Part shown: positions 1-8,895 of the stretch, one piece after another
How positions within the stretch are numbered: the first letter of the stretch is position 1
How the letters are laid out: every line of letters starts with the position of its first letter
From: Xanthomonas theicola
Lineage (GTDB): Bacteria; Pseudomonadota; Gammaproteobacteria; Xanthomonadales; Xanthomonadaceae
Direction of reading: 5' to 3'
NCBI RefSeq assembly: GCF_014236795.1
Contig: NZ_CP049017.1
Span: 2,830,001-2,894,000 of the forward strand
DNA: 64,000 nucleotides
Made by a program: the position numbers and the translations under genes
The notes under the pieces: model-generated
Seen by the model: only the letters and a program-made list of their open reading frames with translations
Told to the model about the DNA's origin: nothing
The model's database searches: none

Positions 1-326
1 GCGTGTACCTGGCCGATGCGCGGCGCAACCTGTTCGTCGGCAACCAGTTCACCGACAACAAGGGCGCCGGCATCTACCTGGCCTGCTCGATCCGCCAGCG
101 CACCCCGGAAATCCTGTGCTGGGACAACAGCATGAGCCAGGACAACACGTTCGATGGCAACATCTTCAAGGGCAATCCCTACACCTACATGATCGGCGTG
201 GATCGTGCAGCCAACTGCACCGGCGCAGACTTCCGCCCCAACCTGTGGCGCAGGAACAACCAGGCCGACGCCTCCGGCATCGACATCCAGCCCGAGCGCT
301 ACGGGCGCTGCGTGCGCTTCGAATAG
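1..326 (+). CDS. Partial beta-helix repeat (NosD/pectate-lyase-like) protein, C-terminal end
   Basis: Only the last 107 or so residues are in the window; the frame is open from base 3 and the gene starts upstream of the window. The text has the rhythm of a right-handed parallel beta-helix, with short repeats rich in Asn, Gly and aromatic residues (NLFVGNQFTDNKGAGIYL, then NTFDGNIFKGN). Such folds occur in periplasmic copper-protein NosD relatives and polysaccharide lyases. Two Cys-containing loops and a compact C-terminus ending in RCVRFE fit an exported protein. The exact substrate cannot be told from this piece. It converges on asnB, with about 160 bases between them and no obvious terminator. 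Confidence 0.6.
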   Translation, partial: VYLADARRNLFVGNQFTDNKGAGIYLACSIRQRTPEILCWDNSMSQDNTFDGNIFKGNPYTYMIGVDRAANCTGADFRPNLWRRNNQADASGIDIQPERYGRCVRFE

Positions 327-489
327 GCGCCGTCGCGGCCGCGAGCCGCCCTCGCGCGGTTGCGGGCATCGAAAGCGGACCGTCCCCGGCGCAAGCAGCC
401 ACGCCGCCGTCCTGCACGGTCGCGGCGGCGGCGTGGCACGGACGATCCAGCCGCAGCCGACAGCGGCCTCGCCAGCCGCGCGACGGCGC

Positions 490-2181
490 TCACGCCAAGG
501 CCTGGTCGTGCACGCCGGCCACCGCGCGGCCGGACGGATCGGCCATCGTCGCGAAGCTCGCATCCCAGGCGATCGCCGCCGGCGAGGAACAGGCGATCGA
601 CTTGCCGCCGGGCACGGTCTCGGCCGCGGCGGGGGTGGGGAACGCGCGCTCGAACAGCGTGCGGTAGTAATAGGCTTCCTTGGTCTGCGGCGGGTTGACC
701 GCGAAGCGCTTGTCGGCCGCGGCCAGTTCGCGGTCGCCGACCTGCGCCTGCGCCTGCGCCTTCAGCCCGTCGATCCAGCCGTAGCCGACGCCGTCGCTGA
801 ACTGCTCCTTCTGCCGCCACAGGATCGACTCGGGCAGATGGCCCGCGAACGCCTCGCGCAGCACCGCCTTCTCGATGCGCTTGCGGCCATCGGCGCCCAC
901 CCCCGCCATCTTGTACTGCGCGTCCATGCGCATCGCCACGTCCAGGAACTCCACGTCCAGGAACGGCACGCGCGGCTCCACGCCCCAGGCCATCATCGAC
1001 TTGTTGGCGCGCAGGCAGTCGTAGTTGTGCAGCGCATCCAGCTTGCGGACCAGCTCCTCGTGGAACTCGCGCGCGTTCGGCGCCTTGTGGAAGTACAGGT
1101 AGCCGCCGAAGATCTCGTCGCTGCCCTCGCCGGACAGCACCATCTTCACCCCCATCGCCTTGATCCGCCGCGCCAGCAGGAACATCGGCGTGGACGCGCG
1201 GATGGTGGTGACGTCGTAGGTCTCGATGTGCCGGATCACCTCCGGCAGCGCGTCCAGGCCTTCCTCGAAAGTGTACTCGAAGCCGTGGTGCACGGTGCCC
1301 AGGGCCTCGGCCGCGATCGCCGCGGCGGCCAGGTCGGGCGAGCCGTTGAGGCCGATCGCGAACGAATGCAGGCGCGGCCACCAGGCCTCGGCCTGGTCGT
1401 TGTCCTCGATGCGCTTGCGCGCGAAACGCGCGGCCACCGCCGCCACCAGCGACGAATCCAGGCCGCCGGACAGCAGCACGCCGTACGGCACGTCGGTCAT
1501 CAACTGGCGGTGCACGGCGCGCTCGAACGCCTCGCGCAGTTCCTGCTTGCCCACCTCCACGCCCTGCACCGCCGCGTAGTCGCGCCACGGCTTGTGGTAG
1601 TACTGCAGCAGCTCGCCGCTGGCGCCATCGTAGTAGTGGCCGGGCGGGAACTGGGCGACGTCGGCGCAGCTGTCGGCCAGCGCCTTCATCTCCGAGGCCA
1701 CCCGCAGCCGGCCCTGGGCGTCGTGGCCCCAGTACAGCGGGCACACTCCCATCGGATCGCGCGCGAGCAGCACGCGGCCGGCGGCCTTGTCCCACAGCGC
1801 GAAGGCGAAGATGCCGTTGAGCCGGTCGAGCAGCGCGGCCGGCGCGTCCTCGCGGTACAGCGCATTAATCACCTCGCAGTCCGAGCCGGTCTGGAACGCG
1901 TAGGGCCTGGCCAACTGCGCCTTCAGTTCGCGGTGGTTGTAGATCTCGCCGTTGACCGCCAGCGCCAGCTGCCCGTCGGCGGACAGCAGCGGCTGCGCGC
2001 CGCCGGCCGGATCGACGATGGCCAGGCGCTCATGCACCAGGATCGCGCCGTCGTCGACATACACGCCGCTCCAGTCCGGGCCGCGATGGCGCTGCCGCTG
2101 CGAGCACTCCAGCGCCTGCCGGCGCAGCGCCTGCACGTCGTCGCCGGGTTGCAGGCCGAAGATGCCGAAGATCGAACACAT
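490..2181 (-). CDS. asnB: Asparagine synthase (glutamine-hydrolysing)
   Basis: Makes asparagine from aspartate, glutamine and ATP in the cytoplasm. The start was set at the ATG giving MCSIFGIFGL, because Cys2 becomes the N-terminal nucleophile of the class II glutaminase domain (residues about 2-190, with RHRGPD and NGEIYNH motifs). An in-frame upstream extension was rejected for that reason. The synthetase domain carries the PP-loop SGGLDSS at residues 238-244 and a later SGEGSDE motif. The length of 563 residues is normal for AsnB. It is the last gene of the minus-strand block and lies 293 bases from dapE. The intervening leader contains an Asn-rich mini-ORF and alternative hairpins, which suggests control by asparaginyl-tRNA supply. 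Confidence 0.96.
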   Translation of the reverse strand: MCSIFGIFGLQPGDDVQALRRQALECSQRQRHRGPDWSGVYVDDGAILVHERLAIVDPAGGAQPLLSADGQLALAVNGEIYNHRELKAQLARPYAFQTGSDCEVINALYREDAPAALLDRLNGIFAFALWDKAAGRVLLARDPMGVCPLYWGHDAQGRLRVASEMKALADSCADVAQFPPGHYYDGASGELLQYYHKPWRDYAAVQGVEVGKQELREAFERAVHRQLMTDVPYGVLLSGGLDSSLVAAVAARFARKRIEDNDQAEAWWPRLHSFAIGLNGSPDLAAAAIAAEALGTVHHGFEYTFEEGLDALPEVIRHIETYDVTTIRASTPMFLLARRIKAMGVKMVLSGEGSDEIFGGYLYFHKAPNAREFHEELVRKLDALHNYDCLRANKSMMAWGVEPRVPFLDVEFLDVAMRMDAQYKMAGVGADGRKRIEKAVLREAFAGHLPESILWRQKEQFSDGVGYGWIDGLKAQAQAQVGDRELAAADKRFAVNPPQTKEAYYYRTLFERAFPTPAAAETVPGGKSIACSSPAAIAWDASFATMADPSGRAVAGVHDQALA

Positions 2182-2221
2182 AGAGAACTCCTGGTCGTGG
2201 GGGGTTGGTCTTATTTCAATC

Positions 2222-2241
2222 CCCGGCCATGGATGGCCGGG
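2222..2241 (-). other. Hairpin in the asnB 5' untranslated region
   Basis: A perfect inverted repeat, CCCGGCCAT facing ATGGCCGGG with a two-base loop, lies between the leader terminator and the asnB start. It has no T-run after it, so it is unlikely to be a terminator. It could stabilise the mRNA end or be part of the folded leader. Function is inferred only from position. Confidence 0.5.
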
Positions 2242-2277
2242 TTCTTGTGGAGGGAACCACGCATCCCACGCATGCAT

Positions 2278-2308
2278 AAAAAAACCCGCATCGGCCGATG
2301 CGGGTTTT
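2278..2308 (-). terminator. Intrinsic terminator in the asnB leader
   Basis: The 11-bp stem AAAACCCGCAT / ATGCGGGTTTT with loop CGGCCG is followed on the minus strand by a run of seven T. It would end transcripts coming from dapE or from a leader promoter before asnB, unless the competing antiterminator forms. Confidence 0.85.
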
Positions 2309-2363
2309 CTGGAGGCTGGGCGTGGTGTTTCGGTAGCGCCTAGTCGCAGACCCGCATCGGCCG
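2278..2363 (-). promoter_or_regulatory. Candidate transcription attenuator of asnB (antiterminator and intrinsic terminator)
   Basis: Read on the minus strand, three segments share complementary sequence. Segment A, CGGCCGATGCGGGT (2363 to 2350), lies in codons 25-29 of the leader ORF. Segment B, ACCCGCATCGGCCG (2305 to 2292), can pair with A over 14 bases. The 5' part of B can instead pair with segment C, ATGCGGGTTTT, forming an 11-bp stem with a six-base loop followed by seven T (2308 to 2278), a textbook intrinsic terminator. A:B and B:C exclude each other. A ribosome that finishes at the leader stop codon would mask A and favour termination. Stalling at the upstream Asn codons would free A and allow read-through into asnB. 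The pairing is seen directly; the regulatory logic is inferred from classical amino-acid attenuators. Confidence 0.75.
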
Positions 2364-2435
2364 CGCACGATTGCCGGCCAGCGCATTATTGCGGCCGTTG
2401 ACGGGGGTCGGGCGGAGCGCGGACAGCGAGGTCAT
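2340..2435 (-). CDS. Asn-rich leader peptide ORF upstream of asnB (31 aa)
   Basis: A short reading frame, ATG to TAG, begins 38 bases after the dapE stop and encodes MTSLSALRPTPV followed by NGRNNALAGNR and ARPMRVCD. Four of 31 residues are Asn (13, 16, 17, 22). Three of these use AAT, the codon this GC-rich genome would be expected to avoid. The last codons contain the sequence that can pair with the 5' arm of the downstream terminator. This is the layout of a leader peptide whose translation senses charged tRNA-Asn. The ribosome binding site is weak, and no separate promoter was recognised in the 38-base gap, so transcription may start inside dapE. No homologue is known to me; the call rests on architecture. 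Confidence 0.65.
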   Translation of the reverse strand: MTSLSALRPTPVNGRNNALAGNRARPMRVCD

Positions 2436-2473
2436 GCGGCGAACGTAACCCGGCCGGCACAGCGGCGCAACCG

Positions 2474-3607
2474 TTACGACAGCAACCGTTCGATCAGGCG
2501 CAGGTACAGCGCCGGCAGCGCCTCCAGATCGGCCACGTGCACGTGCTCGTCCACCTGGTGGATGCTGGCGTTGACCGGGCCGACCTCGATGCACTGCGCG
2601 CCCAGCGGCGCGATGAAGCGCGCGTCGGAGGTGCCGCCGCCGGTGCTTTCCTCCGGCGGCGCACCGGCGAAGGCGCCCAGCACCTGCCGCGCCACGCTGC
2701 GCAGCGTGCCTTCGGGGGTATAGAACGGTTCGCCGCTGCGATGCCAGCGCACACTGTAGTCCAGGCCGTGGCGGTCGAGCAGCGCGGCGATCTCCGCTTC
2801 CAGCCGCGGCGCGTCCCAGTGCGGGGTGTAGCGCAGGTTGAAGGCCGCCTGCAGGTCGCCGGGGATCACGTTGCTGGCGCCGGTGCCGGCGTGCAGGTTG
2901 GAGATCTGCAGGCTGGTCGGCGGGAAGCGCTCGTAGCCGTCGTCCCAGTGCCGCGCGACCAGTTCGGCCAGCGCCGGCGCGGCCAGGTGGATCGGGTTGC
3001 GCGCCTTGTGCGGATAGGCGACATGCCCCTGCACTCCGCGCACCGTCAGCGCGGCGGACAGGCTGCCGCGGCGGCCGACGCGCAGCAGGTCGCCGAGCCG
3101 CTCCGTGGAGGACGGTTCGCCGGTGATGCACCAGTCGATGCGCTCGCCGCGCGCGCGCAAGGTCTCGGCGACCTTGCGCACGCCGTCCAACGCGTCGCCT
3201 TCCTCGTCGGAGGTCAGCAGCAGCGCCAGCGTGCCGGGATGGTCCGGATGCGCGGCGACGAACTGCTCGGCGGCGACCACGAACGCGGCCACCCCGCTCT
3301 TCATGTCGGCGGCGCCGCGCCCGTACAGCACGCCGTTGCGGATCTGCGGGGCGAACGGATCGCTGGCCCAGGCCTCGCGCGGTCCCGGCGGCACCACGTC
3401 GGTGTGGCCGAGCAGCGCCAGCACCGGGCCGTGGTTGCCGGCGCCATGGGTGGCCCACAGGTTGTCGACCCGGCCGAAGCGCAGCCGCTCGATGGCGAAG
3501 CCGGCGCGCGCCAGCCGCTGCGCGATCAGTTCCTGGCAGCCGGCGTCGTCGGGCGTCAGCGACGCGCGGGCGATCAGTTCGCAGGTAAGGTCAACAACGT
3601 CGGACAT
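2474..3607 (-). CDS. dapE: Succinyl-diaminopimelate desuccinylase
   Basis: Hydrolyses N-succinyl-LL-diaminopimelate to LL-diaminopimelate and succinate, a late step of lysine and peptidoglycan precursor synthesis. It belongs to the M20 metallopeptidase family. The zinc-site motifs [22 protein letters not shown] and [11 protein letters not shown] are present in order. The 377-residue length matches the family. The start [19 protein letters not shown] is at the natural family position. It follows the ArsC-like gene and dapD on the same strand, although a REP-like inverted repeat separates it from them, so it may have its own promoter. Confidence 0.96.
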   Translation of the reverse strand: MSDVVDLTCELIARASLTPDDAGCQELIAQRLARAGFAIERLRFGRVDNLWATHGAGNHGPVLALLGHTDVVPPGPREAWASDPFAPQIRNGVLYGRGAADMKSGVAAFVVAAEQFVAAHPDHPGTLALLLTSDEEGDALDGVRKVAETLRARGERIDWCITGEPSSTERLGDLLRVGRRGSLSAALTVRGVQGHVAYPHKARNPIHLAAPALAELVARHWDDGYERFPPTSLQISNLHAGTGASNVIPGDLQAAFNLRYTPHWDAPRLEAEIAALLDRHGLDYSVRWHRSGEPFYTPEGTLRSVARQVLGAFAGAPPEESTGGGTSDARFIAPLGAQCIEVGPVNASIHQVDEHVHVADLEALPALYLRLIERLLS

Positions 3608-3620
3608 GAGTAGGAAACCA

Positions 3621-3742
3621 CTGTAGGAGCGGCTTCAGCCGCGACAGGATGCAGAGCGTGCCACGCACGCCTGCAGTGCGAACGGTCGACGTGCGCTCGG
3701 ACATCCTTTGGGCCATGGTCGCGGCTGAAGCCGCTCCTACAG
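3621..3742. repeat. REP-like inverted pair (BIME-like element)
   Basis: Two 25-base arms, 3621-3645 and 3718-3742, are exact reverse complements of each other and start with CTGTAGGAGCGGCTTCAG. Each arm is itself partly palindromic (GCGGCTTCAGCCGC). The 72-base centre is unique. This matches the GTAGGAGCGGCTTCAGCCGCGAC repeat class dispersed in Xanthomonas and Stenotrophomonas intergenic regions. It sits between dapE and the ArsC-like gene. Confidence 0.85.
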
Positions 3743-3764
3743 GGAGCGCAAGCACGACTGACGC

Positions 3765-4121
3765 CTAGCCCACGCCGAAGCGCTGCTTGAAGCCGTTGTC
3801 GGAAAAGCCCTGGCTGAGCCGGCCGTCGCCGGTGATGACCAGCGGCCGCCGGATCAGTTGCGGATGCTCGCGCAGCAACAGTTTCCACTCGGCCTCGGAA
3901 ACGGGCATTTTCCTGTTGTCCGGCAGTTGCCGCCACGTGGTCGAGGACTTGTTGACCAGTGCGTCGAAGCCGCCCGCCTTGCCGGCCCATTCGAGCACGG
4001 TCTCGGGGGCGGGCGTGTGCTCGCGGTAATCGACGAAGGTGTGGGCGATGCCGAAACGGTCCAGCCACTTCCTCGCCTTCTTGCAGGTGTCGCAGTTCTT
4101 CAGTCCGTACAGCGTGGTCAT
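3765..4121 (-). CDS. ArsC/Spx-family (YffB-like) thioredoxin-fold protein
   Basis: The protein has 118 residues. Its N-terminus MTTLYGLKNCDTCKKARKWL carries a CxxC (residues 10-13) on a thioredoxin fold, and a conserved RRPLVI segment lies near the end. The family includes arsenate reductase ArsC and the regulator Spx. This small member resembles YffB, which also lies beside dapE in Escherichia coli. The function of YffB is not established; a glutathione-dependent reductase role is only a family-based guess. It lies 56 bases after dapD, so co-transcription is likely. Confidence 0.85.
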   Translation of the reverse strand: MTTLYGLKNCDTCKKARKWLDRFGIAHTFVDYREHTPAPETVLEWAGKAGGFDALVNKSSTTWRQLPDNRKMPVSEAEWKLLLREHPQLIRRPLVITGDGRLSQGFSDNGFKQRFGVG

Positions 4122-4177
4122 CGGCGATGTCCCGAAAAAGCGCAGAAACGCCCGTCTGCCGGGCGCACGAGGATGCG

Positions 4178-5206
4178 TCAATCGGCCAGGCCGCGCAGCA
4201 GTTCGTTGACGCTGGTCTTGCCGCGGGTCTTGGCGTCGACCCGCTTGACGATCACCGCGCAGTACAGCGAGTGCGAGCCGTCCTTGGCCGGCAGCTGGCC
4301 GGACACCACCACGCTGCAGGGCGGCACGTAGCCATAGGAGATCTCGCCGGTGGCGCGGTCGTAGATGCGCGTGCTCTGGCCGATGAACACGCCCATGCCG
4401 ATCACGCTGTGGTGGCCGACCACCACGCCTTCCACCACTTCCGAACGCGCGCCGACGAAGCAGTGGTCCTCGATGATGGTCGGGCCGGCCTGCAGCGGCT
4501 CGAGCACGCCGCCGATGCCGGCGCCGCCGGACAGGTGGCAGTGCTTGCCGATCTGCGCGCACGACCCCACCGTGGCCCAGGTATCGACCATGGTGCCTTC
4601 GCCCACGTGCGCGCCGATGTTGGTGAAGCTCGGCATCAGCACCACGTCCCTGCCGAAGTGGCTGCCGCGGCGCGCGATCGCGCCCGGCACCACGCGCACG
4701 CCGGCCTTGCGGAACTCGGCCTCGTGGTAGCCGGCGAAGCGCGATTCGACCTTGTCCCAGAACGGCGCCGGCTGCGCCTCGACCACGGTCATCTCGTTGA
4801 CGCGGAAGTACAGCAGCACCGCCTTCTTCAGCCACTCGTTGACCGTCCAGGCGCCGCGCCCGTCGGGCTCGGCGACGCGGAACTCGCCACTTTCCAGGCC
4901 GTCGATGACGCGGTTGACCACCGGCCGGGTCGAGCCTTCGATCTCGTCCAGGGTCAACGCGGCGCGGCGTTCGAAGGCGCTGTCGATGGTGAACTTCAGC
5001 TCGTCGGCGCTGGGGCCAGCGGCCGGCTTGGCGCGTAGCGGCCTGGCCGGCGCCTTCGGCGCGGCCGCGGGTTGGGCGGCCGCGGCGGCGGCGACGGTCT
5101 TGACCGCGGCCTTCTTCGCGGTGGCCTTCCTGGCGGCGGGCTTGGGGGCAGCGGGCTTCTTGCCGGCGGCAGGCTTCTTGATGGCGGCAAGCTTCTTGAT
5201 GGCCAT
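4178..5206 (-). CDS. dapD: Tetrahydrodipicolinate N-succinyltransferase with Lys/Ala-rich N-terminal extension
   Basis: Transfers succinyl from succinyl-CoA to tetrahydrodipicolinate in the diaminopimelate/lysine pathway. The core (residues about 66-342) shows left-handed beta-helix hexapeptide repeats, for example [20 protein letters not shown], and matches the usual size of about 275 residues. Residues 1-65 are an added tail of Lys, Ala and Pro with repeated KKPAA-type motifs, resembling histone H1 or AlgP tails. Its start codon overlaps the glnD stop (TAATG), indicating translational coupling. The extension could be cut back if translation began further in, but no good internal start with a ribosome site was seen. 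Confidence 0.93.
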   Translation of the reverse strand: MAIKKLAAIKKPAAGKKPAAPKPAARKATAKKAAVKTVAAAAAAQPAAAPKAPARPLRAKPAAGPSADELKFTIDSAFERRAALTLDEIEGSTRPVVNRVIDGLESGEFRVAEPDGRGAWTVNEWLKKAVLLYFRVNEMTVVEAQPAPFWDKVESRFAGYHEAEFRKAGVRVVPGAIARRGSHFGRDVVLMPSFTNIGAHVGEGTMVDTWATVGSCAQIGKHCHLSGGAGIGGVLEPLQAGPTIIEDHCFVGARSEVVEGVVVGHHSVIGMGVFIGQSTRIYDRATGEISYGYVPPCSVVVSGQLPAKDGSHSLYCAVIVKRVDAKTRGKTSVNELLRGLAD

Positions 5207-7812
5207 TAGCGTGATTCTCCAGGCGGGGTATCGGGATCCAGGCAGGCCTGCAATGCGGCGTGCAGCGCCTGGCGGGAAGCGTCGGGCAACGGCAGGTTGT
5301 GCTCGTCGGTGATCTGGAACAGGTCTTCGGCGCGCTCGCCGAAGGTGGCGATGCGCGCGTCGTGCACGCGCAGCTGGTGGCGGCGCAGCACCTGCGCCAC
5401 GTTCGACAGCAGGCCGGGCCGGTCCGGCGCGACCAGGCTCAGTCGGGTGCGGCGGCCGTCCACGCTCTCGCGGAATTCGATGCGCGGCGCGAAACGGAAA
5501 TGCCGCAGCTGCCGCGGCACCACGCGCCGCGCCGGGCGCAGCCGGGTCAGGTCGCCGCTCAGCGCCTCGCGCAGCGCCGCTTCCAGCTGCGCGGTGTCGC
5601 CGCTGGCGAAGGCATCAGCCGGCATCACCTCGAAGGTATCGAAGATCGCCTCGTGCGGCGCATCGAGCACGCGGGCGCGGTGGATGCCGTAGCCGAGCCG
5701 GTCCAGGGTCATCACGATCGCGGCGAACAGGCCGTCGCGGTCCGGGGAATACACGAAGACTTCCAGCGCATCGTCGTCGGGCGTGACCGGGCGCACCTTG
5801 ACCAGGGTGCCGCCCAGTTCCACTTCCATCAGCGAACTCGCCTGCCAGGCCAGTTGCTCGGGGCGGAAGCGCAGGAAGCTCTCGTCCGGCATGCCGGCGA
5901 ACTGACGGTCGATGACCGCGTCGTCGTGGCCCTGGATGTGCATCAGCGCGCGGGTGGCCTCGCGCGCCTCCTGCACGTGCTCGGCCACCGGCCGCGGATG
6001 CTCCAGGCCGTCGCGCAGCGCGCGCCGGGCGGCGAAGTACAGGTCGGCCAGCAAGCGGTCCTTCCACGCGTTCCACAGCTTGGGGCTGGTGCCGGCGATG
6101 TCGGCGCAAGTCAGCAGGTACAGATAATCCAGGCGCTCGCGGTCGCCGACCAGGCTGGCGAAGCGGTGGATCACTTCGGCATCGGAGATGTCCTGCTTCT
6201 GCGCGGTCACCGACATGCGCAGGTGCTGCTCGACCAGCCAGGCGACCAGTTCGGTATCGGCCGCGCTGAGCCCGTGGCCGGCGCAGAACACGCGCGCGTC
6301 GACCGCGCCAAGTTCGGAATGGTCGCCGCCGCGGCCCTTGGCGATGTCGTGGAACAGCCCGGCCAACAACAGCAGCTCCGGCTTGCGCAGCCGCGGCCAG
6401 ACCTCGTGCGCGATCGAGAAACGGTCGTCGGCGCGCGCGCCGGCGAACACGGCGATGTTCTTCAGCACCATCAGCGTGTGCTGGTCCACCGTGTACACGT
6501 GGAACAGGTCGAACTGCATGCGCCCGGACACCTGCGCGAACGCCGGGATCCACTGCCCGAGCACGCCCAGCCGTGCCATCCGGGTCAGCGTCTGCACCGC
6601 GCGCGGGCCGCGCAGCAAGGCCAGAAAACGCTCGCGCGCCGGCGCGCCGGCGCTGTCGTAGGCGGGCAGGCGCGGCAGCGCTTCGGCCAGCGCCCGCGCG
6701 GTCAGCGAATGCAGGCCGTGCACCTCGCCGTGCGCGGCCCAGGTCGCGAACAGCGCGAACACCTGCATCGGATCGGCCTGCGGCCAAGCGGCGGCGTCGG
6801 CGACCAGGTAGCCGCGGCGCAGCGAAAAGCCGCCGCCCAGCAGCCGTGGCTGCACCTCGCCGTCGAACTGTTCCTCGAAGCGCTGCAGCAGCCGGTCGCT
6901 GATGCGCCGGATCAGCGCCGCGCTGCGATAGAAGCGCTGCATCATCTTCTCGACGCCCAGGCTCTCCGGATCGTCGACATCGCCCAGGCGCTGCGCCAGC
7001 GCCTTCTGATAATCGAAGCGCAACCGCTCCTCCAAGCGACCGGCCACCAGGTGCAGGCCGAAGCGCAACCGCGCCAGCGCCTTGCGCTCGCGCGCCAGCG
7101 CGTCGGCCTCGTCGTTGCCGACGTGGCCCAGCCCGACCAGCGCCTGCAGATCGCGCACGCCGAACGCGCGCAGCGCCATCCAGCCCAGCGTATGCAGGTC
7201 GCGCAGTCCGCCCGGGCCGTCCTTGATGTCCGGCTCCAGGTTGTCGGCGGTGTCGCCGAAGCGCTGGTGGCGGAGCTGCAGTTCCTCGCGCTTGGCAAGG
7301 AAAAATTCGCGCGGCGGCCATACCTGCTGCGGCGCGATCGCCGCGGCCAGCGACGCCCTGGCCGCGGCGTCGGCGAGCAGCGGGCGCGCCTCGATCAGCG
7401 CGGTCAGCACGGTCTGGTCGGCGCAGGCGGCGGTGCATTGCGCGGCCGAGCGCACCGCATGGCTCACCGGCACGCCGGCGTGCCAGAGCAGTGCGAACAG
7501 CCGCGCCAACGCCGGTTCGTGCGCGCGCTGGCGCCCGGCTTCGCCGAGCACCAGCAGGTCGATGTCCGAGCGCGGGAACAGTTCGCCGCGGCCGTAGCCA
7601 CCGACCGCGAACAGCGCCAGCCCGGCGTCGCGCGGCAGGCAGCGGCTCCAGGCGTGCCCGATCAACTGGTCCAGCGCGCGCGCGCGCAGCGCCAGCAGGC
7701 GGTCGATGGCGTCGCCGTGGTCGAAGCGCTTGCTCAGCCGCGCGTCGGCCTGGGCCAGCAACTGCCGGGCGGCCGCAGCCCAGTCGGCATCGTCGGCGGC
7801 CGCATCGGGCAT
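5206..7812 (-). CDS. glnD: PII uridylyltransferase / uridylyl-removing enzyme
   Basis: Bifunctional nitrogen sensor that adds UMP to PII proteins when glutamine is low and removes it when glutamine is high. Domains in order are a nucleotidyltransferase ([19 protein letters not shown]), an HD hydrolase ([18 protein letters not shown]) and two C-terminal ACT domains that bind glutamine. With the chosen start (MPDAAADD) it has 868 residues, usual for xanthomonads. A GTG at 7843-7845, overlapping the map stop as GTGA, would add 11 residues and is a fair alternative. It is sandwiched tightly between map and dapD, so the three are probably one operon. Confidence 0.95.
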   Translation of the reverse strand: MPDAAADDADWAAAARQLLAQADARLSKRFDHGDAIDRLLALRARALDQLIGHAWSRCLPRDAGLALFAVGGYGRGELFPRSDIDLLVLGEAGRQRAHEPALARLFALLWHAGVPVSHAVRSAAQCTAACADQTVLTALIEARPLLADAAARASLAAAIAPQQVWPPREFFLAKREELQLRHQRFGDTADNLEPDIKDGPGGLRDLHTLGWMALRAFGVRDLQALVGLGHVGNDEADALARERKALARLRFGLHLVAGRLEERLRFDYQKALAQRLGDVDDPESLGVEKMMQRFYRSAALIRRISDRLLQRFEEQFDGEVQPRLLGGGFSLRRGYLVADAAAWPQADPMQVFALFATWAAHGEVHGLHSLTARALAEALPRLPAYDSAGAPARERFLALLRGPRAVQTLTRMARLGVLGQWIPAFAQVSGRMQFDLFHVYTVDQHTLMVLKNIAVFAGARADDRFSIAHEVWPRLRKPELLLLAGLFHDIAKGRGGDHSELGAVDARVFCAGHGLSAADTELVAWLVEQHLRMSVTAQKQDISDAEVIHRFASLVGDRERLDYLYLLTCADIAGTSPKLWNAWKDRLLADLYFAARRALRDGLEHPRPVAEHVQEAREATRALMHIQGHDDAVIDRQFAGMPDESFLRFRPEQLAWQASSLMEVELGGTLVKVRPVTPDDDALEVFVYSPDRDGLFAAIVMTLDRLGYGIHRARVLDAPHEAIFDTFEVMPADAFASGDTAQLEAALREALSGDLTRLRPARRVVPRQLRHFRFAPRIEFRESVDGRRTRLSLVAPDRPGLLSNVAQVLRRHQLRVHDARIATFGERAEDLFQITDEHNLPLPDASRQALHAALQACLDPDTPPGESR

Positions 7813-7841
7813 GCCGGCGTCGCTGCCGGCCGGCAGCAGGC

Positions 7842-8618
7842 TCACGGCTCGCCGAGGCCGCCGGGCGACAGGGTCAGCACATCCACGCCGTCCTCGGTGA
7901 CCGCGATCATGTGCTCCCATTGCGCCGACAGCTTGCGGTCCTTGGTCACCACGGTCCAGCCGTCCGGCAGCACCCGGGTGTAGCGCAAGCCCTCGTTGAT
8001 CATCGGCTCGATGGTGAAGGTCATGCCCGGCTTCAGCAACAGGCCTTCGCCGGGACGGCCGTAGTGCAGCACCTGCGGTTCGTCGTGGTAGACCTTGCCG
8101 ATGCCGTGGCCGCAATACTCGCGCACCACGCTGAAGCGCTGGCTTTCGGCGTACTGCTGGATCGCGTTGCCGACGTCGCCCAGCGTGGCGCCCGGCCGCA
8201 CTGCGCGGATGCCGCGCCACATCGCCTCGTAGGTCGCCTCGACCAGGCGCCGCGCCATCACCGACGGCGTGCCGACGTAGTACATGCGGCTGGTGTCGCC
8301 GTGCCAGCCGTCCTTAATCACGGTGACGTCGATGTTGACGATGTCGCCGTCCTTCAGCACCTTGCTGTCGTTGGGGATGCCATGGCAGATCACGTTGTTC
8401 ACCGAGCTGCACACCGTCTTCGGGTAGCCGCGGTAGCCGACGTTGGCCGGCACCGCCTGCTGCACGTTGACGATGTGGTCGTGACAGATGCGGTCGAGTT
8501 CGGCGGTGGTGGCGCCCGGCTTCACATGCGGGGCGACCACGTCGAGCACCTCGGCGGCCAATCGCCCGGCCACGCGCATCAGTTCGATTTCCTGTTTGGT
8601 TTTCAGATTGACGCTCAT
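7842..8618 (-). CDS. map: Type I methionine aminopeptidase
   Basis: Removes the initiator methionine from nascent proteins. The 258-residue protein starts MSVNLKTKQEIELMRVAG and holds the five metal ligands in the expected context: two Asp around IDVTVIKDGWHGDTSRMY, His in YCGHGIGK, and Glu in FTIEPMINEG and near the C-terminus (EHMIAVTEDG). It heads the minus-strand operon map-glnD-dapD and is divergent from the pilus locus. The ORF extends further upstream, but the start used matches the family N-terminus. Confidence 0.96.
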   Translation of the reverse strand: MSVNLKTKQEIELMRVAGRLAAEVLDVVAPHVKPGATTAELDRICHDHIVNVQQAVPANVGYRGYPKTVCSSVNNVICHGIPNDSKVLKDGDIVNIDVTVIKDGWHGDTSRMYYVGTPSVMARRLVEATYEAMWRGIRAVRPGATLGDVGNAIQQYAESQRFSVVREYCGHGIGKVYHDEPQVLHYGRPGEGLLLKPGMTFTIEPMINEGLRYTRVLPDGWTVVTKDRKLSAQWEHMIAVTEDGVDVLTLSPGGLGEP

Positions 8619-8768
8619 GCCCGGATTATCGCCGATCCGCGCCGAATCTGAACGCACCCCTGATACCCGTTCAGGCCATGAAGGGAAAGTGAGTGCCAAT
8701 CCAGTCCGGTGAAGGCATCCCATTCATCGCGGCGCGCCGCAACGTCAAAAGAATGGCCCTGGCGAAGA

Positions 8769-8782
8769 GTGATTAAAATCAC
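8769..8782. promoter_or_regulatory. Inverted repeat upstream of the pilus genes, possible regulator site
   Basis: GTGATTAAAATCAC is a perfect palindrome arm pair (GTGATT, two bases, AATCAC). It lies about 40 bases upstream of a GG-N10-GC element and in an AT-richer stretch than its surroundings. Position and symmetry suggest an activator or repressor site for the pilin gene; the protein is unknown. Confidence 0.45.
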
Positions 8783-8820
8783 GGAAAACAAGCGGTTGGA
8801 CGGTTACAACTGCACATAGC

Positions 8821-8836
8821 TGGCATGGCCGGTGCA
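8821..8836 (+). promoter_or_regulatory. Candidate sigma-54 promoter of the pilus operon
   Basis: TGGCATGGCCGGTGCA fits the -24/-12 pattern (GG, ten bases, GC, with TGGCA and TGCA halves). It would place a transcription start near 8847, about 50 bases before the pilin ATG. No convincing sigma-70 pair was seen in the same gap. The match is by eye only. Confidence 0.4.
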
Positions 8837-8895
8837 AAGACCAGCCCGAACTCCTCGTCACTGCAGATAGACCCCCGGAGTCAAGGAAATTGTCA

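Noticed and set aside
205..2343. Very long plus-strand open frame opposite asnB
   Set aside because: It is antisense to an unmistakable asnB, is full of Arg/His/Ala low-complexity text and has no motif. High GC removes stop codons in shadow frames.
2278..2435. T-box or riboswitch reading of the asnB leader
   Set aside because: T-boxes are not expected in gammaproteobacteria, and the Asn-rich translated ORF fits a translation-coupled attenuator better.
5260..7983. 907-codon plus-strand frame opposite glnD
   Set aside because: Mirror of glnD codons; Gln/Arg/His-rich with no domain.
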